Origin: Bradyrhizobium sp. WBOS07
GTDB taxonomy: Bacteria; Pseudomonadota; Alphaproteobacteria; Rhizobiales; Xanthobacteraceae
NCBI RefSeq assembly: GCF_024585165.1
Contig: NZ_CP029008.1
Coordinates: 496,001 to 560,000 of the forward strand
Direction: 5' to 3'
DNA length: 64,000 nucleotides
In this document: positions 53,159 through 62,900 of the stretch, one piece after another
Position numbering within the stretch: the stretch's first letter is position 1
How the letters are laid out: each line of letters starts with the position of its first letter
Position numbers and translations under genes: made by a program
The notes under the pieces: generated by a model
What the model was told of the DNA's origin: nothing
The model's database searches: none
What the model saw: the letters and a program-made list of their open reading frames with translations, nothing else

Positions 53159-53812
53159 ATGACCGACGACAAAGATGCGAAGCTGATCGAGGCCGGGCGC
53201 AAGCTGTTCGCGCGCGACTGGCAGTTCATCTGGGCCTCGCCCTCGATCCAGACGCTGCCGCCGATGGCGGGGCTGGAGGTCGCCTTTGCCGGCCGCTCCA
53301 ATGTCGGCAAGTCGAGCCTGATCAACGCGCTCACGGGGCGCAACGCGCTGGCGCGCACCTCGCACACGCCGGGCCGCACCCAGGAGCTGATCTTCTTCGA
53401 GGTCCCCGGGAAGACCGACCTGCGTCTCGTCGACATGCCCGGCTACGGCTATGCCAAGGCGCCGAAGAGCCAGGTCGCGTCCTGGACCGAGCTGATCCAC
53501 AAATTCCTGCTCGGACGCGCCAGCCTTGCCCGCGTCTACGTGCTGATCGACGCGCGCCATGGACTGAAGGACGTCGATCTCGAAGTGCTGGACACGCTCG
53601 ACCGCTCCGCCGTCAGCTACCAGATCGTGCTGACCAAGGCCGATCAGGTGAAGGCGTCCGAGCTACAGGCGCGCATCGCCGAGACCGAGGCCGCGCTGGC
53701 CAAGCATCCGGCCGCGTTCCCGAACGTGCTCGCGACATCGTCGCGCAGCTCGACCGGCATGGAGAGCCTGCGCGCCGCGATGGCGAAGCTCTTGGAAGAG
53801 CGGAGCAAGTAA
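53159..53812 (+). CDS. engB: ribosome-biogenesis GTPase EngB
   Basis: The 217-residue GTPase has G1 (AGRSNVGKSSLINALTGR), the switch region with ARTSHTPGRTQE, G3 (DMPGYGYAKAPK) and G4 (VLTKADQVK), the order and length of the YihA/YsxC/EngB family, which assembles the large ribosomal subunit. Its start is preceded by GGATAGAG. The stop overlaps the start of the next gene (TAATG), pointing to cotranscription. Confidence 0.94.
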   Translation: MTDDKDAKLIEAGRKLFARDWQFIWASPSIQTLPPMAGLEVAFAGRSNVGKSSLINALTGRNALARTSHTPGRTQELIFFEVPGKTDLRLVDMPGYGYAKAPKSQVASWTELIHKFLLGRASLARVYVLIDARHGLKDVDLEVLDTLDRSAVSYQIVLTKADQVKASELQARIAETEAALAKHPAAFPNVLATSSRSSTGMESLRAAMAKLLEERSK

Positions 53813-54177
53813 TGCCGGCCCATCGCCTCCTGATCGGGCTTGCCGGATTGATGGGCGCCGCCGGCGTCGCGCTGGCCGCGGCCTCCGCGCACGGCGCGGA
53901 TGCGAGCCGGCTTGCCACGGCGAGCGCCATGCTGCTGTTTCACGCAACGGCCATCCTTGCGACCACGGCGCTGCTCGCGCGCGGCCTTCTGCATGGCGGA
54001 ATTGGCCTCGTCGCCGCATTCGGCCTCGCGAGCGGCGCCGCGTTGTTCGCGGGCGACCTCACCTTGCGGCAATATGCCGGACACGCGCTGTTTCCCTATG
54101 CGGCGCCGACCGGCGGAACGGTGATGATCGCGGGCTGGCTGGCGCTGACGCTTGCGGCGGTGACGACGAAGCGCTGA
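53812..54177 (+). CDS. DUF423-family small membrane protein
   Basis: The 121-residue protein has about four hydrophobic helices (LIGLAGLMGAAGVALAAASA, LLFHATAILATTALLARGLL, GLVAAFGLASGAALFAGDLT and GGTVMIAGWLALTLAAV) with the SAHG motif in AAASAHGAD, fitting DUF423 (YgdD-like). Function unknown. It overlaps the engB stop by one base (TAATG), so it is translationally coupled. Confidence 0.75.
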   Translation: MPAHRLLIGLAGLMGAAGVALAAASAHGADASRLATASAMLLFHATAILATTALLARGLLHGGIGLVAAFGLASGAALFAGDLTLRQYAGHALFPYAAPTGGTVMIAGWLALTLAAVTTKR

Positions 54178-54181
54178 CCTC

Positions 54182-54266
54182 GTAGCCCGGATGGAGCGAA
54201 GCGCAATCCGGGGCCGGTGTGTCTGCGGTAGGAATCCCGGATTTCGCTTCGCTCCATCCGGGCTAC
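54182..54266. repeat. long near-perfect inverted repeat, GTAGCCCGGATGGAG type
   Basis: GTAGCCCGGATGGAGCGAAG with GCAATCCGGG pairs with CCCGGATTTCGCTTCGCTCC and ATCCGGGCTAC across about 24 bases. This differs from the other repeats in the window and is a second repeat family. Confidence 0.9.
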
Positions 54267-54342
54267 ATATCAGCCACACTTTGCGCCGCGCCCGCCAATC
54301 GGATAGAACGCGCACCGACCGTCCCGCCAGCGAGACCGCGAC

Positions 54343-55230
54343 ATGACCGACATCTCCCCGCTCGACCAGGCCCGCATCCTGTCCGAAGCGCTGCCGCACA
54401 TGCAGCAATATGACGAGGAAACCATCGTCATCAAATATGGCGGCCATGCCATGGGCGACGAGGAGACCGCGAAGAACTTCGCCCGCGACATCGTGCTGCT
54501 GGAGCAGACCGCGATCAATCCCGTCGTGGTGCATGGCGGCGGACCGCAGATCGCGACCATGCTGAAGCGCCTCGGCATTCAGTCGGAATTCGCGGCCGGG
54601 CTGCGCATCACCGATGCCGCGACCATCGAGATCGTCGAGATGGTGCTCGCCGGCTCCGTCAACAAGCAGATCGTCGGCTACATCAACGAGGCCGGCGGCA
54701 AGGCCGTCGGGCTGTCGGGCAAGGACGGCAACATGGTGAAGGCGTCGAAGACGACGCGCACCATCGTCGACCCGGGCTCGAACATCGAGAAGGCGATCGA
54801 TCTCGGTTTCGTCGGCGACCCCGAGAAGGTCGATCTCACGCTGCTCAACCAGCTGATCGGCTACGAGCTGATCCCGGTGCTGGCGCCGCTCGCGACTTCC
54901 AAGGACGGCCAGACGCTGAACGTCAATGCCGACACCTTTGCCGGTGCGGTCGCCGGCGCGCTGAAGGCCAAGCGCCTGTTGCTGCTCACCGACGTGCCGG
55001 GCGTGCTCGACAAGTCGAAGAAGCTGATCCCGCAATTGTCCGTCAAGGATGCGCGCAAGCTGATCGCCGACGGCACCATTTCCGGCGGCATGATCCCGAA
55101 GGTCGAAACCTGCATCTACGCGCTGGAGCAGGGCGTCGAAGGCGTCGTCATCATCGACGGCAAGATGCAGCACGCGGTGCTGCTCGAGCTGTTCACCAAC
55201 CAGGGCACGGGAACGCTGATCCACAAGTGA
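54343..55230 (+). CDS. argB: acetylglutamate kinase
   Basis: The 295-residue enzyme phosphorylates N-acetylglutamate in arginine synthesis. It has the amino-acid-kinase motifs [36 protein letters not shown] and [20 protein letters not shown], and [20 protein letters not shown]. Length and N-terminus ([20 protein letters not shown]) are typical of alphaproteobacteria. A repeat of the GTAGCCC type lies upstream and one of the ACGTGGAT type directly after. Confidence 0.95.
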   Translation: MTDISPLDQARILSEALPHMQQYDEETIVIKYGGHAMGDEETAKNFARDIVLLEQTAINPVVVHGGGPQIATMLKRLGIQSEFAAGLRITDAATIEIVEMVLAGSVNKQIVGYINEAGGKAVGLSGKDGNMVKASKTTRTIVDPGSNIEKAIDLGFVGDPEKVDLTLLNQLIGYELIPVLAPLATSKDGQTLNVNADTFAGAVAGALKAKRLLLLTDVPGVLDKSKKLIPQLSVKDARKLIADGTISGGMIPKVETCIYALEQGVEGVVIIDGKMQHAVLLELFTNQGTGTLIHK

Positions 55231-55255
55231 TGCGGGAGACGCCACGCACGAGAGC

Positions 55256-55380
55256 CGTCATGCCCGGGCTTGTCCCATCTGCGCGGCCGAAGCCGCTTCG
55301 GCGCGGCGAAGGCCCGGGCATCCACGACCTTTCTTCTCGTGGCAAAGACGTGGATGGCCGGGTCAAGCCCGGCCATGACG
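55256..55380. repeat. palindromic intergenic repeat, ACGTGGAT-core type
   Basis: CGTCATGCCCGGGC at the left and GCCCGGCCATGACG at the right are outer arms; GGGCATCCACGA and ACGTGGATGGCC are inner arms. It is longer than the other copies because of an extra 25-base insertion near the left arm (GCGCGGCCGAAGCCGCTTCG). Confidence 0.85.
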
Positions 55381-55427
55381 ACGCGAGAGAGCGTCATCCA
55401 CATCGCTCCCGCCTCACCCGATTCCTG

Positions 55428-56414
55428 ATGACGCTGCCGGCCGCGGCCGTCTCGTTCTTCTTCTCCTCCGCCCCCGCCTTCGCCGACCTCAAGATCTGCA
55501 ACCGCATGTCCTATGTGGTCGAGGCCGCGATCGGCATCGACGACAAGGCGGCGACCGCGACGCGCGGCTGGTTCAGGATCGATCCCGCCACCTGCCGCGT
55601 GGTGGTGCAGGGCACGCTGACCGCCGACCGCATCCTGCTCAACGCGCGCGCGCTCGGCGTCTATGGCGCCTCCCCGATCCCGCAGAGCGGCCGCGACATG
55701 CTCTGCGTCGCCCAGGACAATTTCGTCATCGCGGCCGCCCGGCAATGCCGCAGCGGCCAGGCCCAAGCCGCCTTCACGCAAGTGACACCGACGCAAGGGG
55801 CGGACGGCCACCTCGTCGCCTACCTCGCCGAGGATTCCGAATATGACGACGAGCAGGCGCGGCTCGCCGGCATCCAGCGCCTGCTGGTGATCGCAGGCTA
55901 TGACGCTGCGCCGATCGACGGCGTCGACGGACCGAAGACTCAAGCGGCGCTGGCCGCGTTCCTGAAGAGCCGCGGCCTGTCGTCGGACATCGTGGGCTCG
56001 CCGAGCTTCTTCAAGACCATGGTCGATGCGGTGCAGACGCCGTCTGCGGCCGGCCTCACCTGGTGCAACGACACGCCGCACAAGGTGATGGCGGCGATCG
56101 CGACCGACGACGGCAAGTCCGTGACCAGCCGCGGCTGGTATCGCATCGATCCCAAGACCTGCCTGCACCCCGACGTATCAGGTCAGCCGAAACAGATCTT
56201 CAGCTTCGCGGAGGCTGTCGACGCCGACAACCGCACCGTCAAGCTGAAGGACAGGCCGCTGAACTGGGGCGGCGACCGGCAGCTGTGCACGCGCGAGACC
56301 AAGTTCGAGACCAATGAGCAGACCGATTGCGGCGCGCGCGGATTTGCGGCAACGGGCTTTGGCGCGGTCGACATGTCGAGCGGCGGCAAGACGCTGCGCT
56401 TCGCGGTGCCGTGA
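55428..56414 (+). CDS. periplasmic protein with two DUF1036 domains around a peptidoglycan-binding-like unit
   Basis: The 328-residue product starts with a signal-like MTLPAAAVSFFFSSAPAFA and has a first DUF1036 domain (about 20-125, NRMSYVVEAAIGIDDKAA, TRGWFRIDPATCRVV), a middle helical unit (about 145-190, RLLVIAGYDAAPIDGVDGPK then AALAAFLKSRG) like PG_binding_1, and a second DUF1036 domain (about 205-320, NDTPHKVMAAIATDDGKS, SRGWYRIDPKTC). The two DUF1036 copies are clearly related (R-G-W-x-R-I-D-P-x-T-C in both). A longer frame from 55227 is the repeat element read as protein. Confidence 0.8.
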   Translation: MTLPAAAVSFFFSSAPAFADLKICNRMSYVVEAAIGIDDKAATATRGWFRIDPATCRVVVQGTLTADRILLNARALGVYGASPIPQSGRDMLCVAQDNFVIAAARQCRSGQAQAAFTQVTPTQGADGHLVAYLAEDSEYDDEQARLAGIQRLLVIAGYDAAPIDGVDGPKTQAALAAFLKSRGLSSDIVGSPSFFKTMVDAVQTPSAAGLTWCNDTPHKVMAAIATDDGKSVTSRGWYRIDPKTCLHPDVSGQPKQIFSFAEAVDADNRTVKLKDRPLNWGGDRQLCTRETKFETNEQTDCGARGFAATGFGAVDMSSGGKTLRFAVP

Positions 56415-56455
56415 TGGCTGTCATGACAAGCCCGCAAGCTTCTACAAGCTCCGCT

Positions 56456-56589
56456 GTCGTCCCCGCGAAGGCGGGGACCCATAACCCCAGGGAGTGGTTG
56501 TGGCGCGAAGCTGGCAACCCCGAGTCTTCGCCCAACGCCTCCCTGTGGTTATGGGTCCCGGGCTCGCGCTTCGCGCGCCCCGGGACGAC
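56456..56589. repeat. palindromic intergenic repeat, CCATAACC-core type
   Basis: GTCGTCCCCGCGAAGGCGGG and CCCATAACC at the left match GGTTATGGGTCCCGGGCTCG and GGGACGAC at the right. The central part carries about 60 unpaired bases. It lies before the nucleotidase gene. Confidence 0.8.
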
Positions 56590-56606
56590 GAGTCGAGAAT
56601 GTTGAT

Positions 56607-57302
56607 ATGAATTCCCCCCGCACCTTCGACCACGTCGACACCTGGGTGTTCGACCTCGACAACACGCTCTATCCGCATCACGTCAATCTGTGGCAGCAGG
56701 TCGATGCGCGGATCGGGGAGTTCGTGTGCAACTGGCTGAATGTCGGCCCGGAAGAAGCACGCAACATCCAGAAGGACTACTACCGTCGCTTCGGCACCAC
56801 CATGCGCGGCATGATGACCCTGCATGGCGTTTCCGCCGACGACTATCTCGCCTACGTCCACAAGATCGACCATTCGCCGCTGGAGCCGAACCCGGCGCTC
56901 GGCGAAGCCATCGCAAGATTGTCCGGGCGCAAGCTGATCCTGACCAACGGCTCGGTCGACCATGTCGATGCGGTGCTGGCGCGACTCGGCTTCGCCAGCC
57001 ATTTCGACGGCGTGTTCGACATCATCGCCGCCGAGTTCGAGCCGAAGCCGGCGGCGCAGACGTATCGGAAATTCCTCTCCGACCATTCGGTCGATCCGAC
57101 CCGCGCCGCCATGTTCGAGGACCTCGCCCGCAACCTCACCGTCCCGCACGCGCTCGGCATGACCACGGTGCTGGTGGTGCCGGACGGCACGAAAGAGGTG
57201 GTGCGCGAGGACTGGGAACTGGAGGGGCGGGACGCCGTCCATGTCGACTACGTCACGGATGATCTGGCGGGGTTCTTGGGCGGACTGTCCCACCCCAAGT
57301 AG
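56607..57302 (+). CDS. HAD-family pyrimidine 5'-nucleotidase
   Basis: The 231-residue protein has HAD motif I WVFDLDNTLYPHH, motif II KLILTNGSVDHV, motif III Lys in EFEPKPAAQTY, and motif IV FEDLARNLTVPHALGM. It matches the SDT1/pyrimidine-5'-nucleotidase branch (length, Y-P-H-H following motif I). It removes phosphate from pyrimidine nucleotides, probably in nucleotide salvage or overflow. It stands alone between two repeats. Confidence 0.88.
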   Translation: MNSPRTFDHVDTWVFDLDNTLYPHHVNLWQQVDARIGEFVCNWLNVGPEEARNIQKDYYRRFGTTMRGMMTLHGVSADDYLAYVHKIDHSPLEPNPALGEAIARLSGRKLILTNGSVDHVDAVLARLGFASHFDGVFDIIAAEFEPKPAAQTYRKFLSDHSVDPTRAAMFEDLARNLTVPHALGMTTVLVVPDGTKEVVREDWELEGRDAVHVDYVTDDLAGFLGGLSHPK

Positions 57303-57303
57303 C

Positions 57304-57403
57304 CGTCATACCCCGCGAAGGCGGGGTATCCAGTAATCACCGCCATCTCGATTCATCACCACCGCCGCGGCGTACTGGATCACCCGCTTTCGCGGGTGAT
57401 GAC
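57304..57403. repeat. palindromic intergenic repeat, TACTGGAT-core type
   Basis: GTCATACCCCGCGAAGGCGG with GGTATCCAGTA pairs with TACTGGATCACCCGC and GGGTGATGAC, across about 40 bases. The inner core differs from those of the ACGTGGAT type. Confidence 0.85.
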
Positions 57404-57488
57404 ACCGAACCAAGCTTGACTCCGCCCCGCCAAATCCCGAAAAAGCGTCTCAATCCATCAAAATTCCCGTTTCCCAGAGGAAATCCCG

Positions 57489-58334
57489 ATGTCCCTGTCC
57501 GCCCTCGAATCCACCATCAACAGCGCCTTCGACGCGCGTGACGGCATTTCGACCTCGACCAAGGGCGAGGTGCGCGAGGCCGTGGATCAGGCGCTGGAGA
57601 CCTTGGACAAGGGTGAGGCGCGCGTTGCCGAGCGCGGCGCCGACGGCAAATGGAAGGTCAATCAATGGCTGAAGAAGGCGGTGCTGCTCTCGTTCCGCCT
57701 CAACGACATGGGCGTCATCAATGGCGGCCCGGGCAAGGCGACCTGGTGGGACAAGGTGCCCTCGAAGTTCGAAGGCTGGGGCGAGAACCGTTTTCGCGAT
57801 GCCGGCTTCCGCGCAGTGCCCGGCGCCGTGGTGCGGCGCTCGGCCTTCATCGCCAAGAACGTCGTCCTGATGCCGTCCTTCGTCAACCTCGGCGCCTATG
57901 TCGATGAGAGCACCATGGTCGACACCTGGGCCACCGTCGGCTCCTGCGCGCAGATCGGCAAGCGCGTGCACATCTCCGGCGGCGCCGGCATCGGCGGCGT
58001 GCTCGAGCCGCTGCAGGCCGAGCCCGTGATCATCGAGGACGATTGCTTCATCGGCGCGCGCAGCGAGGTCGCCGAGGGCGTGATCGTGCGCAAGGGCGCG
58101 GTGCTGTCGATGGGCGTGTTCCTGGGCGCCTCGACCAAGATCGTCGACCGCGAGACCGGCGAGGTCTTCATGGGCGAAGTCCCCGAATATTCGGTGGTGG
58201 TGCCCGGCGCGCTGCCCGGCAAGCCGATGAAGAACGGCCAGATCGGCCCCAGCACCGCCTGCGCCGTCATCGTCAAGCGCGTCGACGAGCGTACGCGCTC
58301 CAAGACCAGCATCAACGAGCTGCTGCGGGATTGA
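57489..58334 (+). CDS. dapD: tetrahydrodipicolinate N-succinyltransferase
   Basis: The 281-residue enzyme transfers succinyl from succinyl-CoA in the lysine/diaminopimelate pathway. It has an N-terminal helical region and a left-handed beta helix of hexapeptide repeats ([60 protein letters not shown], then [20 protein letters not shown]). The start at 57489 follows AGAGGAAA. It precedes a DUF805 gene and dapE. Confidence 0.96.
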   Translation: MSLSALESTINSAFDARDGISTSTKGEVREAVDQALETLDKGEARVAERGADGKWKVNQWLKKAVLLSFRLNDMGVINGGPGKATWWDKVPSKFEGWGENRFRDAGFRAVPGAVVRRSAFIAKNVVLMPSFVNLGAYVDESTMVDTWATVGSCAQIGKRVHISGGAGIGGVLEPLQAEPVIIEDDCFIGARSEVAEGVIVRKGAVLSMGVFLGASTKIVDRETGEVFMGEVPEYSVVVPGALPGKPMKNGQIGPSTACAVIVKRVDERTRSKTSINELLRD

Positions 58335-58469
58335 CGCCAGGCGAATAGCGAGTGGTGAATGGCGAATGGGACCTGTGCCCCGACTCGCCATTCGCCTCCC
58401 CGCCATCGAACCCCCCTCCCATCCATCCCGACCAACTCCTGGGCGGCCGTTCCGCCCGGAGCCTTCGCG

Positions 58470-59075
58470 ATGGATTGGACCTGGTACCTCTTCCGCTTCG
58501 ACGGCCGCATTGGCCGCGCCAAATTCTGGCTCGCCGGGCTGATCATCCTCTGCTGGATGGTCTTCATGGCCGCAATCGCGGTGGCGTTCGGCGCCGGCTC
58601 GTTCGCCTTTTCGATCAGCGACATCTTCAAGGTGTTCGACCCAGACACTTATGGCGCGCCGTCGCGCGCCGATCTCCCGCTGATCCTGACCAAGCTGATG
58701 GGCACGCCATTGTTCACGTGGGTATTCGCCGCGACCTTCGTCAAGCGTCTCCACGACCGCGGCAAGTCCGCCTGGTGGCTGCTCGCCTACTTCGTGATGC
58801 CCGGTCTGTTCAAGCAGTTCGAAGAGCGACTTCCAGACAGTTACTGGATAGCGCCAATCGCGCTGGCCTGCTTCGTCCTACCCCTGGCCGGCTTCGTCGA
58901 GACCTGCTTTTTGCGCGGCACCCGGGGGCCCAATCGGTTCGGACCGGATCCGTTGGCCGAGAACGACTCCTTGCCGATGCCGCCTGCGAGACGCTGGGAG
59001 CAGCAAGGCGCGCTCGAAATTGTCCCGCCCCATGCTAGCCCACCCGGCGGCATGCATGTTAAGCGGGACGCATGA
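58470..59075 (+). CDS. DUF805 membrane protein
   Basis: The 201-residue protein begins [20 protein letters not shown], the standard DUF805 opening, and has about four membrane helices ([36 protein letters not shown]) with [11 protein letters not shown] between. Unlike typical short DUF805 proteins it has a 35-residue polar tail. The stop overlaps the dapE start by four bases (ATGA), so the pair is translationally coupled. Function unknown. Confidence 0.8.
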   Translation: MDWTWYLFRFDGRIGRAKFWLAGLIILCWMVFMAAIAVAFGAGSFAFSISDIFKVFDPDTYGAPSRADLPLILTKLMGTPLFTWVFAATFVKRLHDRGKSAWWLLAYFVMPGLFKQFEERLPDSYWIAPIALACFVLPLAGFVETCFLRGTRGPNRFGPDPLAENDSLPMPPARRWEQQGALEIVPPHASPPGGMHVKRDA

Positions 59076-60238
59076 CCGATGCTCTCTCCATTGCCCGCGA
59101 CCTGATCCGCTGCCCCTCAGTCACCCCCGCCGATGCCGGCGCGCTCGGGGTGCTCGAAAAAGTCCTGAGGGACGCCGGGTTCACCTGCCACCGCGTGACC
59201 TTCAGCGAGCCCGGCACGGCCGATGTCGACAATCTCTATGCGCGGATCGGCACTGAAGCTCCGCACATCACCTTTGCCGGCCACACCGACGTGGTACCGC
59301 CGGGCGACGAGAGCGCCTGGAGTGTCGGTGCGTTCTCCGGCGAGGTGAAGGACGGCGTCCTGCACGGCCGCGGCGCGGTCGACATGAAGGGCGGCATCGC
59401 CTGCTCGGTCGCGGCGGTGCTGGAGCATCTGGCCGCGAACGGCGGCAAAGTGCGCGCCGATGGCAAGGGCTCGATCTCGTTCCTGATCACCGGCGATGAG
59501 GAAGACGTCTCCATCAACGGCACCATCAAGCTGCTGAAATGGGCCGCCGCGCGCGGCGAGACGTTCGACCATTGCGTGCTTGGCGAGCCCTCCAATGTCG
59601 AGACGCTCGGCGACACCATCAAGGTCGGCCGCCGCGGCTCGCAATCGGGCACGCTTTATGTGGACGGCGTGCAGGGCCATGTCGCCTATCCGCATCGGGC
59701 GTCCAACCCGGTGCCGGACATTTCGCGGCTGATCGTGGCGATCTCCGACGAGCCGCTCGACCATGGCAGCGCGCAATTCCAGGCCTCCAATCTCGAATTC
59801 GTCTCGGTCGACGTCGGCAACAAGGCCTTCAACGTCATCCCCGGCGAGGCCCGCGCCAGGTTCAACATCCGCTATAACGACAACCACACCCAGGCGAGCT
59901 TGCGCGAGTTGGTGGAGACGCGCCTCGCCAAGGCCTGCGGCAACCGCATCAAGGCCCGCATCGTCTGGGAGCCCTCGAACTCCAACGTGTTCGTGACCAA
60001 GCCAGGGCCGTTCACCGATCTCGCGGTCGCCGCGATCGAGGAGGTGACGGGGCGCAAGCCGGAGCTGTCGACGTCGGGCGGCACGTCGGATGCGCGCTTC
60101 ATCTCCAGCTATTGCCCGGTGATCGAGTTCGGACTGGTCGGACAGACCATGCACCAGGTCGACGAGCGCGTGCCGGTTGCCGATCTGGAGAAGCTGACGA
60201 AGGTGTATCGCGGGATCTTGGCAAGGTATTTTGGGTGA
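59072..60238 (+). CDS. dapE: succinyl-diaminopimelate desuccinylase
   Basis: The 388-residue metallopeptidase removes succinate from N-succinyl-LL-diaminopimelate. It has metal-site segments [34 protein letters not shown], the catalytic Glu region [16 protein letters not shown], and [20 protein letters not shown], with the dimerisation lid region in between. The start overlaps the DUF805 gene. With dapD upstream it gives two consecutive steps of lysine synthesis. Confidence 0.95.
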   Translation: MTDALSIARDLIRCPSVTPADAGALGVLEKVLRDAGFTCHRVTFSEPGTADVDNLYARIGTEAPHITFAGHTDVVPPGDESAWSVGAFSGEVKDGVLHGRGAVDMKGGIACSVAAVLEHLAANGGKVRADGKGSISFLITGDEEDVSINGTIKLLKWAAARGETFDHCVLGEPSNVETLGDTIKVGRRGSQSGTLYVDGVQGHVAYPHRASNPVPDISRLIVAISDEPLDHGSAQFQASNLEFVSVDVGNKAFNVIPGEARARFNIRYNDNHTQASLRELVETRLAKACGNRIKARIVWEPSNSNVFVTKPGPFTDLAVAAIEEVTGRKPELSTSGGTSDARFISSYCPVIEFGLVGQTMHQVDERVPVADLEKLTKVYRGILARYFG

Positions 60239-60265
60239 GGCCCGACTGCGGCCTCACATTCCGCT

Positions 60266-60368
60266 GTCGTCGCCCAGCTTGACCGGGCGATCCAGTATTT
60301 CACAGACAACAGTGATTTAACCGAGAAGCCGCGGCGTACTGGATGCCCCGGTCAAGCCGGGCATGACA
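60266..60368. repeat. palindromic intergenic repeat, TACTGGAT-core type
   Basis: TGTCGTCGCCCAGCTTGACC and GGGCGATCCAGTA pair with TACTGGATGCCCCGGTCAAG and GGGCATGACA. The left arm reads in part GCCCAGCTTGACCGGGC, itself a small hairpin. It lies in the dapE-truA gap. Confidence 0.85.
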
Positions 60369-60400
60369 GCGCGGGTGTCGCGTGAGCGCGCGCCTCTCGT

Positions 60401-61138
60401 TTAATAATCCACCTTCATCAGGTACAGCCCCTCCGGCGGCGCGACGATGCCGCAGGCGGCGCGGTTGCGGGCGGCGAGGGCCGCGGAGAGATCGTCGGCG
60501 GTCCAGCGGCCCTCGCCGACCCACACCAGCGATCCCACCATCGAGCGGACCTGGCTGTGCAGGAACGAGCGCGCCGAGGTGACGATGGTGATCTCGCGGC
60601 CACAGCGCTCGACGTCGAGCTGGTCGAGCGTCTTCTCCGGCGATTTGGCCTGGCACTCGGTATCGCGGAAGGTGGTGAAATCGTGCTTGCCGAGCAGGCG
60701 CTGGGCTGCCACGTGCATCGCCTCGGCATCGAGCTTGCGCGGCACGCGCCAGGCGTGGCCGGCATCGAGCGCAAGATTGGCGCGGGTGTTGATGACGCGA
60801 TAGCGGTAGTGCCGCTTCACCGCCGAGAAGCGCGCCTCGAAGCTGTCGGGCACGATCTCGGCCTCGAGCACCGCGATCGGATGCGGGCGCAGATGCGCGT
60901 TGAGCCCGTCGCGAAAACGGCCCGGCGGAAACTGCTTGTCGACGTCGACATGCGCGACTTGGCCGCGCGCATGCACGCCGGCATCGGTGCGGCCGGCGCC
61001 ATGCACCCGCAGATCCACCCCCGTCATCGCCTTCACGGCCGCTTCCAGCGCGCCCTGCACCGAGGGCAGCGTGTCCTGCACCTGCCAGCCGAAGAACGGC
61101 GCGCCGTCATATTCGATGGTGAGCTTGTAGCGGGGCAT
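60401..61138 (-). CDS. truA: tRNA pseudouridine(38-40) synthase
   Basis: The 245-residue enzyme makes pseudouridine at positions 38-40 of the tRNA anticodon arm. The catalytic Asp lies in [20 protein letters not shown], with [12 protein letters not shown] at the N-terminus and the late [20 protein letters not shown]. It starts at [12 protein letters not shown] (61138); a longer frame is not supported. It forms a same-strand set with fmt and def, separated by repeats. Confidence 0.95.
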   Translation of the reverse strand: MPRYKLTIEYDGAPFFGWQVQDTLPSVQGALEAAVKAMTGVDLRVHGAGRTDAGVHARGQVAHVDVDKQFPPGRFRDGLNAHLRPHPIAVLEAEIVPDSFEARFSAVKRHYRYRVINTRANLALDAGHAWRVPRKLDAEAMHVAAQRLLGKHDFTTFRDTECQAKSPEKTLDQLDVERCGREITIVTSARSFLHSQVRSMVGSLVWVGEGRWTADDLSAALAARNRAACGIVAPPEGLYLMKVDY

Positions 61139-61153
61139 TTTATCCAGTTTCAC

Positions 61154-61253
61154 TGTCATTGCCCGCGAAGGCGGGCAATCCAGTACTCCGCAGCCTATCC
61201 GTTCAGCCGAGAACCTCGGCGTACTGGATACCCCGCCTGCGCGGGGTATGACA
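61154..61253. repeat. palindromic intergenic repeat, TACTGGAT-core type
   Basis: TGTCATTGCCCGCGAAGGCG with GGCAATCCAGTA pairs with TACTGGATACCCCGC and GGGGTATGACA. It lies in the truA-fmt gap. Confidence 0.85.
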
Positions 61254-61256
61254 GTG

Positions 61257-62180
61257 TCAGGTGAATTTGGCTCCCGCCTTCAACGGCACGCCGCGCAGGA
61301 AGTCCGCGGCCTGCATCCGGCCTTTGCCCTCGCGCTGGAGCTCGACGATGCGGATCGCGCCCGCGCCGCAGGCGATGGTGAGTTGATCGTCGAGCACAGC
61401 GCCCGGCTCGCCCGCGCCTTGCGCCAGCTGACAACGCAGGATCTTGATCCGTGCGTTCTCCAGCTCGGCCCAGGCGCCGGGAAACGGCGACAGGCCGTGG
61501 ATGTGGCGCAGCACCTCGCGCGCCGGCTTGCGCCAGTCGATCCGCGCCTCGGCCTTGTCGATCTTGGCGGCATAGGTGACGCCGTCCTCGCTCTGCTTCC
61601 TGAGCTGGAGCCCGCCGCGATCGAGCGCGGCCATCGCCCGCACCATCAGGTCGGCACCGAGACGCGAGAGCCGATCGTGCAGCTCCGCCGCCGTCATGTT
61701 GTCCGTGATCGCGAGCCGCTCGGCCATGGCGACGTCGCCGGTATCGAGACCGACATCCATCTTCATCACCATCACGCCGCTCTCGGCATCGCCGGCCATG
61801 ATCGCGCGGTTGATCGGCGCCGCGCCGCGCCAGCGCGGCAGCAGCGAGGCATGCAGATTGTAGCAGCCGAGTTTCGGCGCATCGAGGATCGCCTGCGGCA
61901 GGATCATGCCATAGGCGACAACGACGGCGGCATCCGCCTCGAACGCACGAAATTCATCGAGCGCCTCCTGGGTCTTCAGCGTCTTCGGCGTCAGCACGGG
62001 CACGCCGAGCTTTCGCGCGGCTTCCTCGACCGGGGTCGGCTGCAATTGCAGCCCGCGCCGCCCGCCCGGCTTCGGCGCACGGGTGTAGACGGCCACGATC
62101 TCGTGGCCATGCGCGACCAGCTCGAGCAGCGTCGGCACGGAGAAATCGGGCGTGCCCATGAAGATCAGGCGGAGGGGCAT
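61257..62180 (-). CDS. fmt: methionyl-tRNA formyltransferase
   Basis: The 307-residue enzyme formylates initiator Met-tRNA. It has [35 protein letters not shown], the catalytic [20 protein letters not shown] (N-x-H), and the C-terminal OB-like domain with [20 protein letters not shown]. The start is ATG 62180 after GGCGGAGG on the coding side; a 30-residue upstream extension is the repeat read as protein. It is followed on the same strand by truA, and preceded by def, its partner in N-terminal formyl processing. Confidence 0.95.
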   Translation of the reverse strand: MPLRLIFMGTPDFSVPTLLELVAHGHEIVAVYTRAPKPGGRRGLQLQPTPVEEAARKLGVPVLTPKTLKTQEALDEFRAFEADAAVVVAYGMILPQAILDAPKLGCYNLHASLLPRWRGAAPINRAIMAGDAESGVMVMKMDVGLDTGDVAMAERLAITDNMTAAELHDRLSRLGADLMVRAMAALDRGGLQLRKQSEDGVTYAAKIDKAEARIDWRKPAREVLRHIHGLSPFPGAWAELENARIKILRCQLAQGAGEPGAVLDDQLTIACGAGAIRIVELQREGKGRMQAADFLRGVPLKAGAKFT

Positions 62181-62216
62181 GTGACGAGACAATCCTCGAA
62201 CAACGAGCAGGGTACT

Positions 62217-62306
62217 CGTCATGGCCGGGCTTGTCCCGGCCATCCACGTTCTTCCTGCTCGGAGCGGCAAAGAACGTGGATGCCCGGCACAACGCCGGGC
62301 ATGACG
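62217..62306. repeat. palindromic intergenic repeat, ACGTGGAT-core type
   Basis: CGTCATGGCCGGGCTTGTCC with GCCATCCACGTTCTT pairs with AAGAACGTGGATGC and GCCGGGCATGACG. It lies in the fmt-def gap. Confidence 0.85.
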
Positions 62307-62320
62307 GCGGAGGACGTGGC

Positions 62321-62848
62321 CTACTCGCCGGCGCGCTTGGCGGCCTTCTCGAACTTCTTCATGACGCGGTCGCGCTTGAGCTTGGAGAGATAATCGACGA
62401 ACAGCACGCCGTTGAGATGGTCGATCTCGTGCTGGATGCAGGTGGCATAGAGGCCTTCGGCGTCCTCCTCATGCACCTTGCCGTCGAGATCGGTGAAGCG
62501 CACGCGCACCTTTGCCGGGCGCTCGACCTCCTCGTAATATTCGGGGATCGAGAGGCAGCCTTCCTCGTAAGTCGACAGCTCCTCGGAGGCGGCGATGATC
62601 TCGGGGTTGATGAAGACGCGCGGCAGCGGCTTGGTCTCGCCGTTCTCGTCGCGCTTGGCGAGGTCCATGGTGATCAGCCGCAGCGGCTGCGCGACCTGGA
62701 TCGCGGCGAGGCCGATGCCTGGCGCGTCGTACATGGTCTCGAACATGTCGTCGGCAAGCTTGCGGATCTCCGAGGTGACCTTCTCGATCGGCTTGGAGAC
62801 CAGACGCAGCTGCTTGTCCGGCAGGATGATGATTTCTCTGAGGGCCAT
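62321..62848 (-). CDS. def: peptide deformylase
   Basis: The 175-residue iron/zinc hydrolase removes the formyl group from nascent Met. The three motifs are intact: [24 protein letters not shown] (metal Cys) and [16 protein letters not shown] (His-His and catalytic Glu). The start [15 protein letters not shown] is the usual one. The promoter region is shared with the divergent rmuC gene. Confidence 0.96.
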   Translation of the reverse strand: MALREIIILPDKQLRLVSKPIEKVTSEIRKLADDMFETMYDAPGIGLAAIQVAQPLRLITMDLAKRDENGETKPLPRVFINPEIIAASEELSTYEEGCLSIPEYYEEVERPAKVRVRFTDLDGKVHEEDAEGLYATCIQHEIDHLNGVLFVDYLSKLKRDRVMKKFEKAAKRAGE

Positions 62849-62900
62849 GGCCGCGATTTAAGCCCCATGCCCGATGCGGTCAATGCGGCCAGGAACCCCG

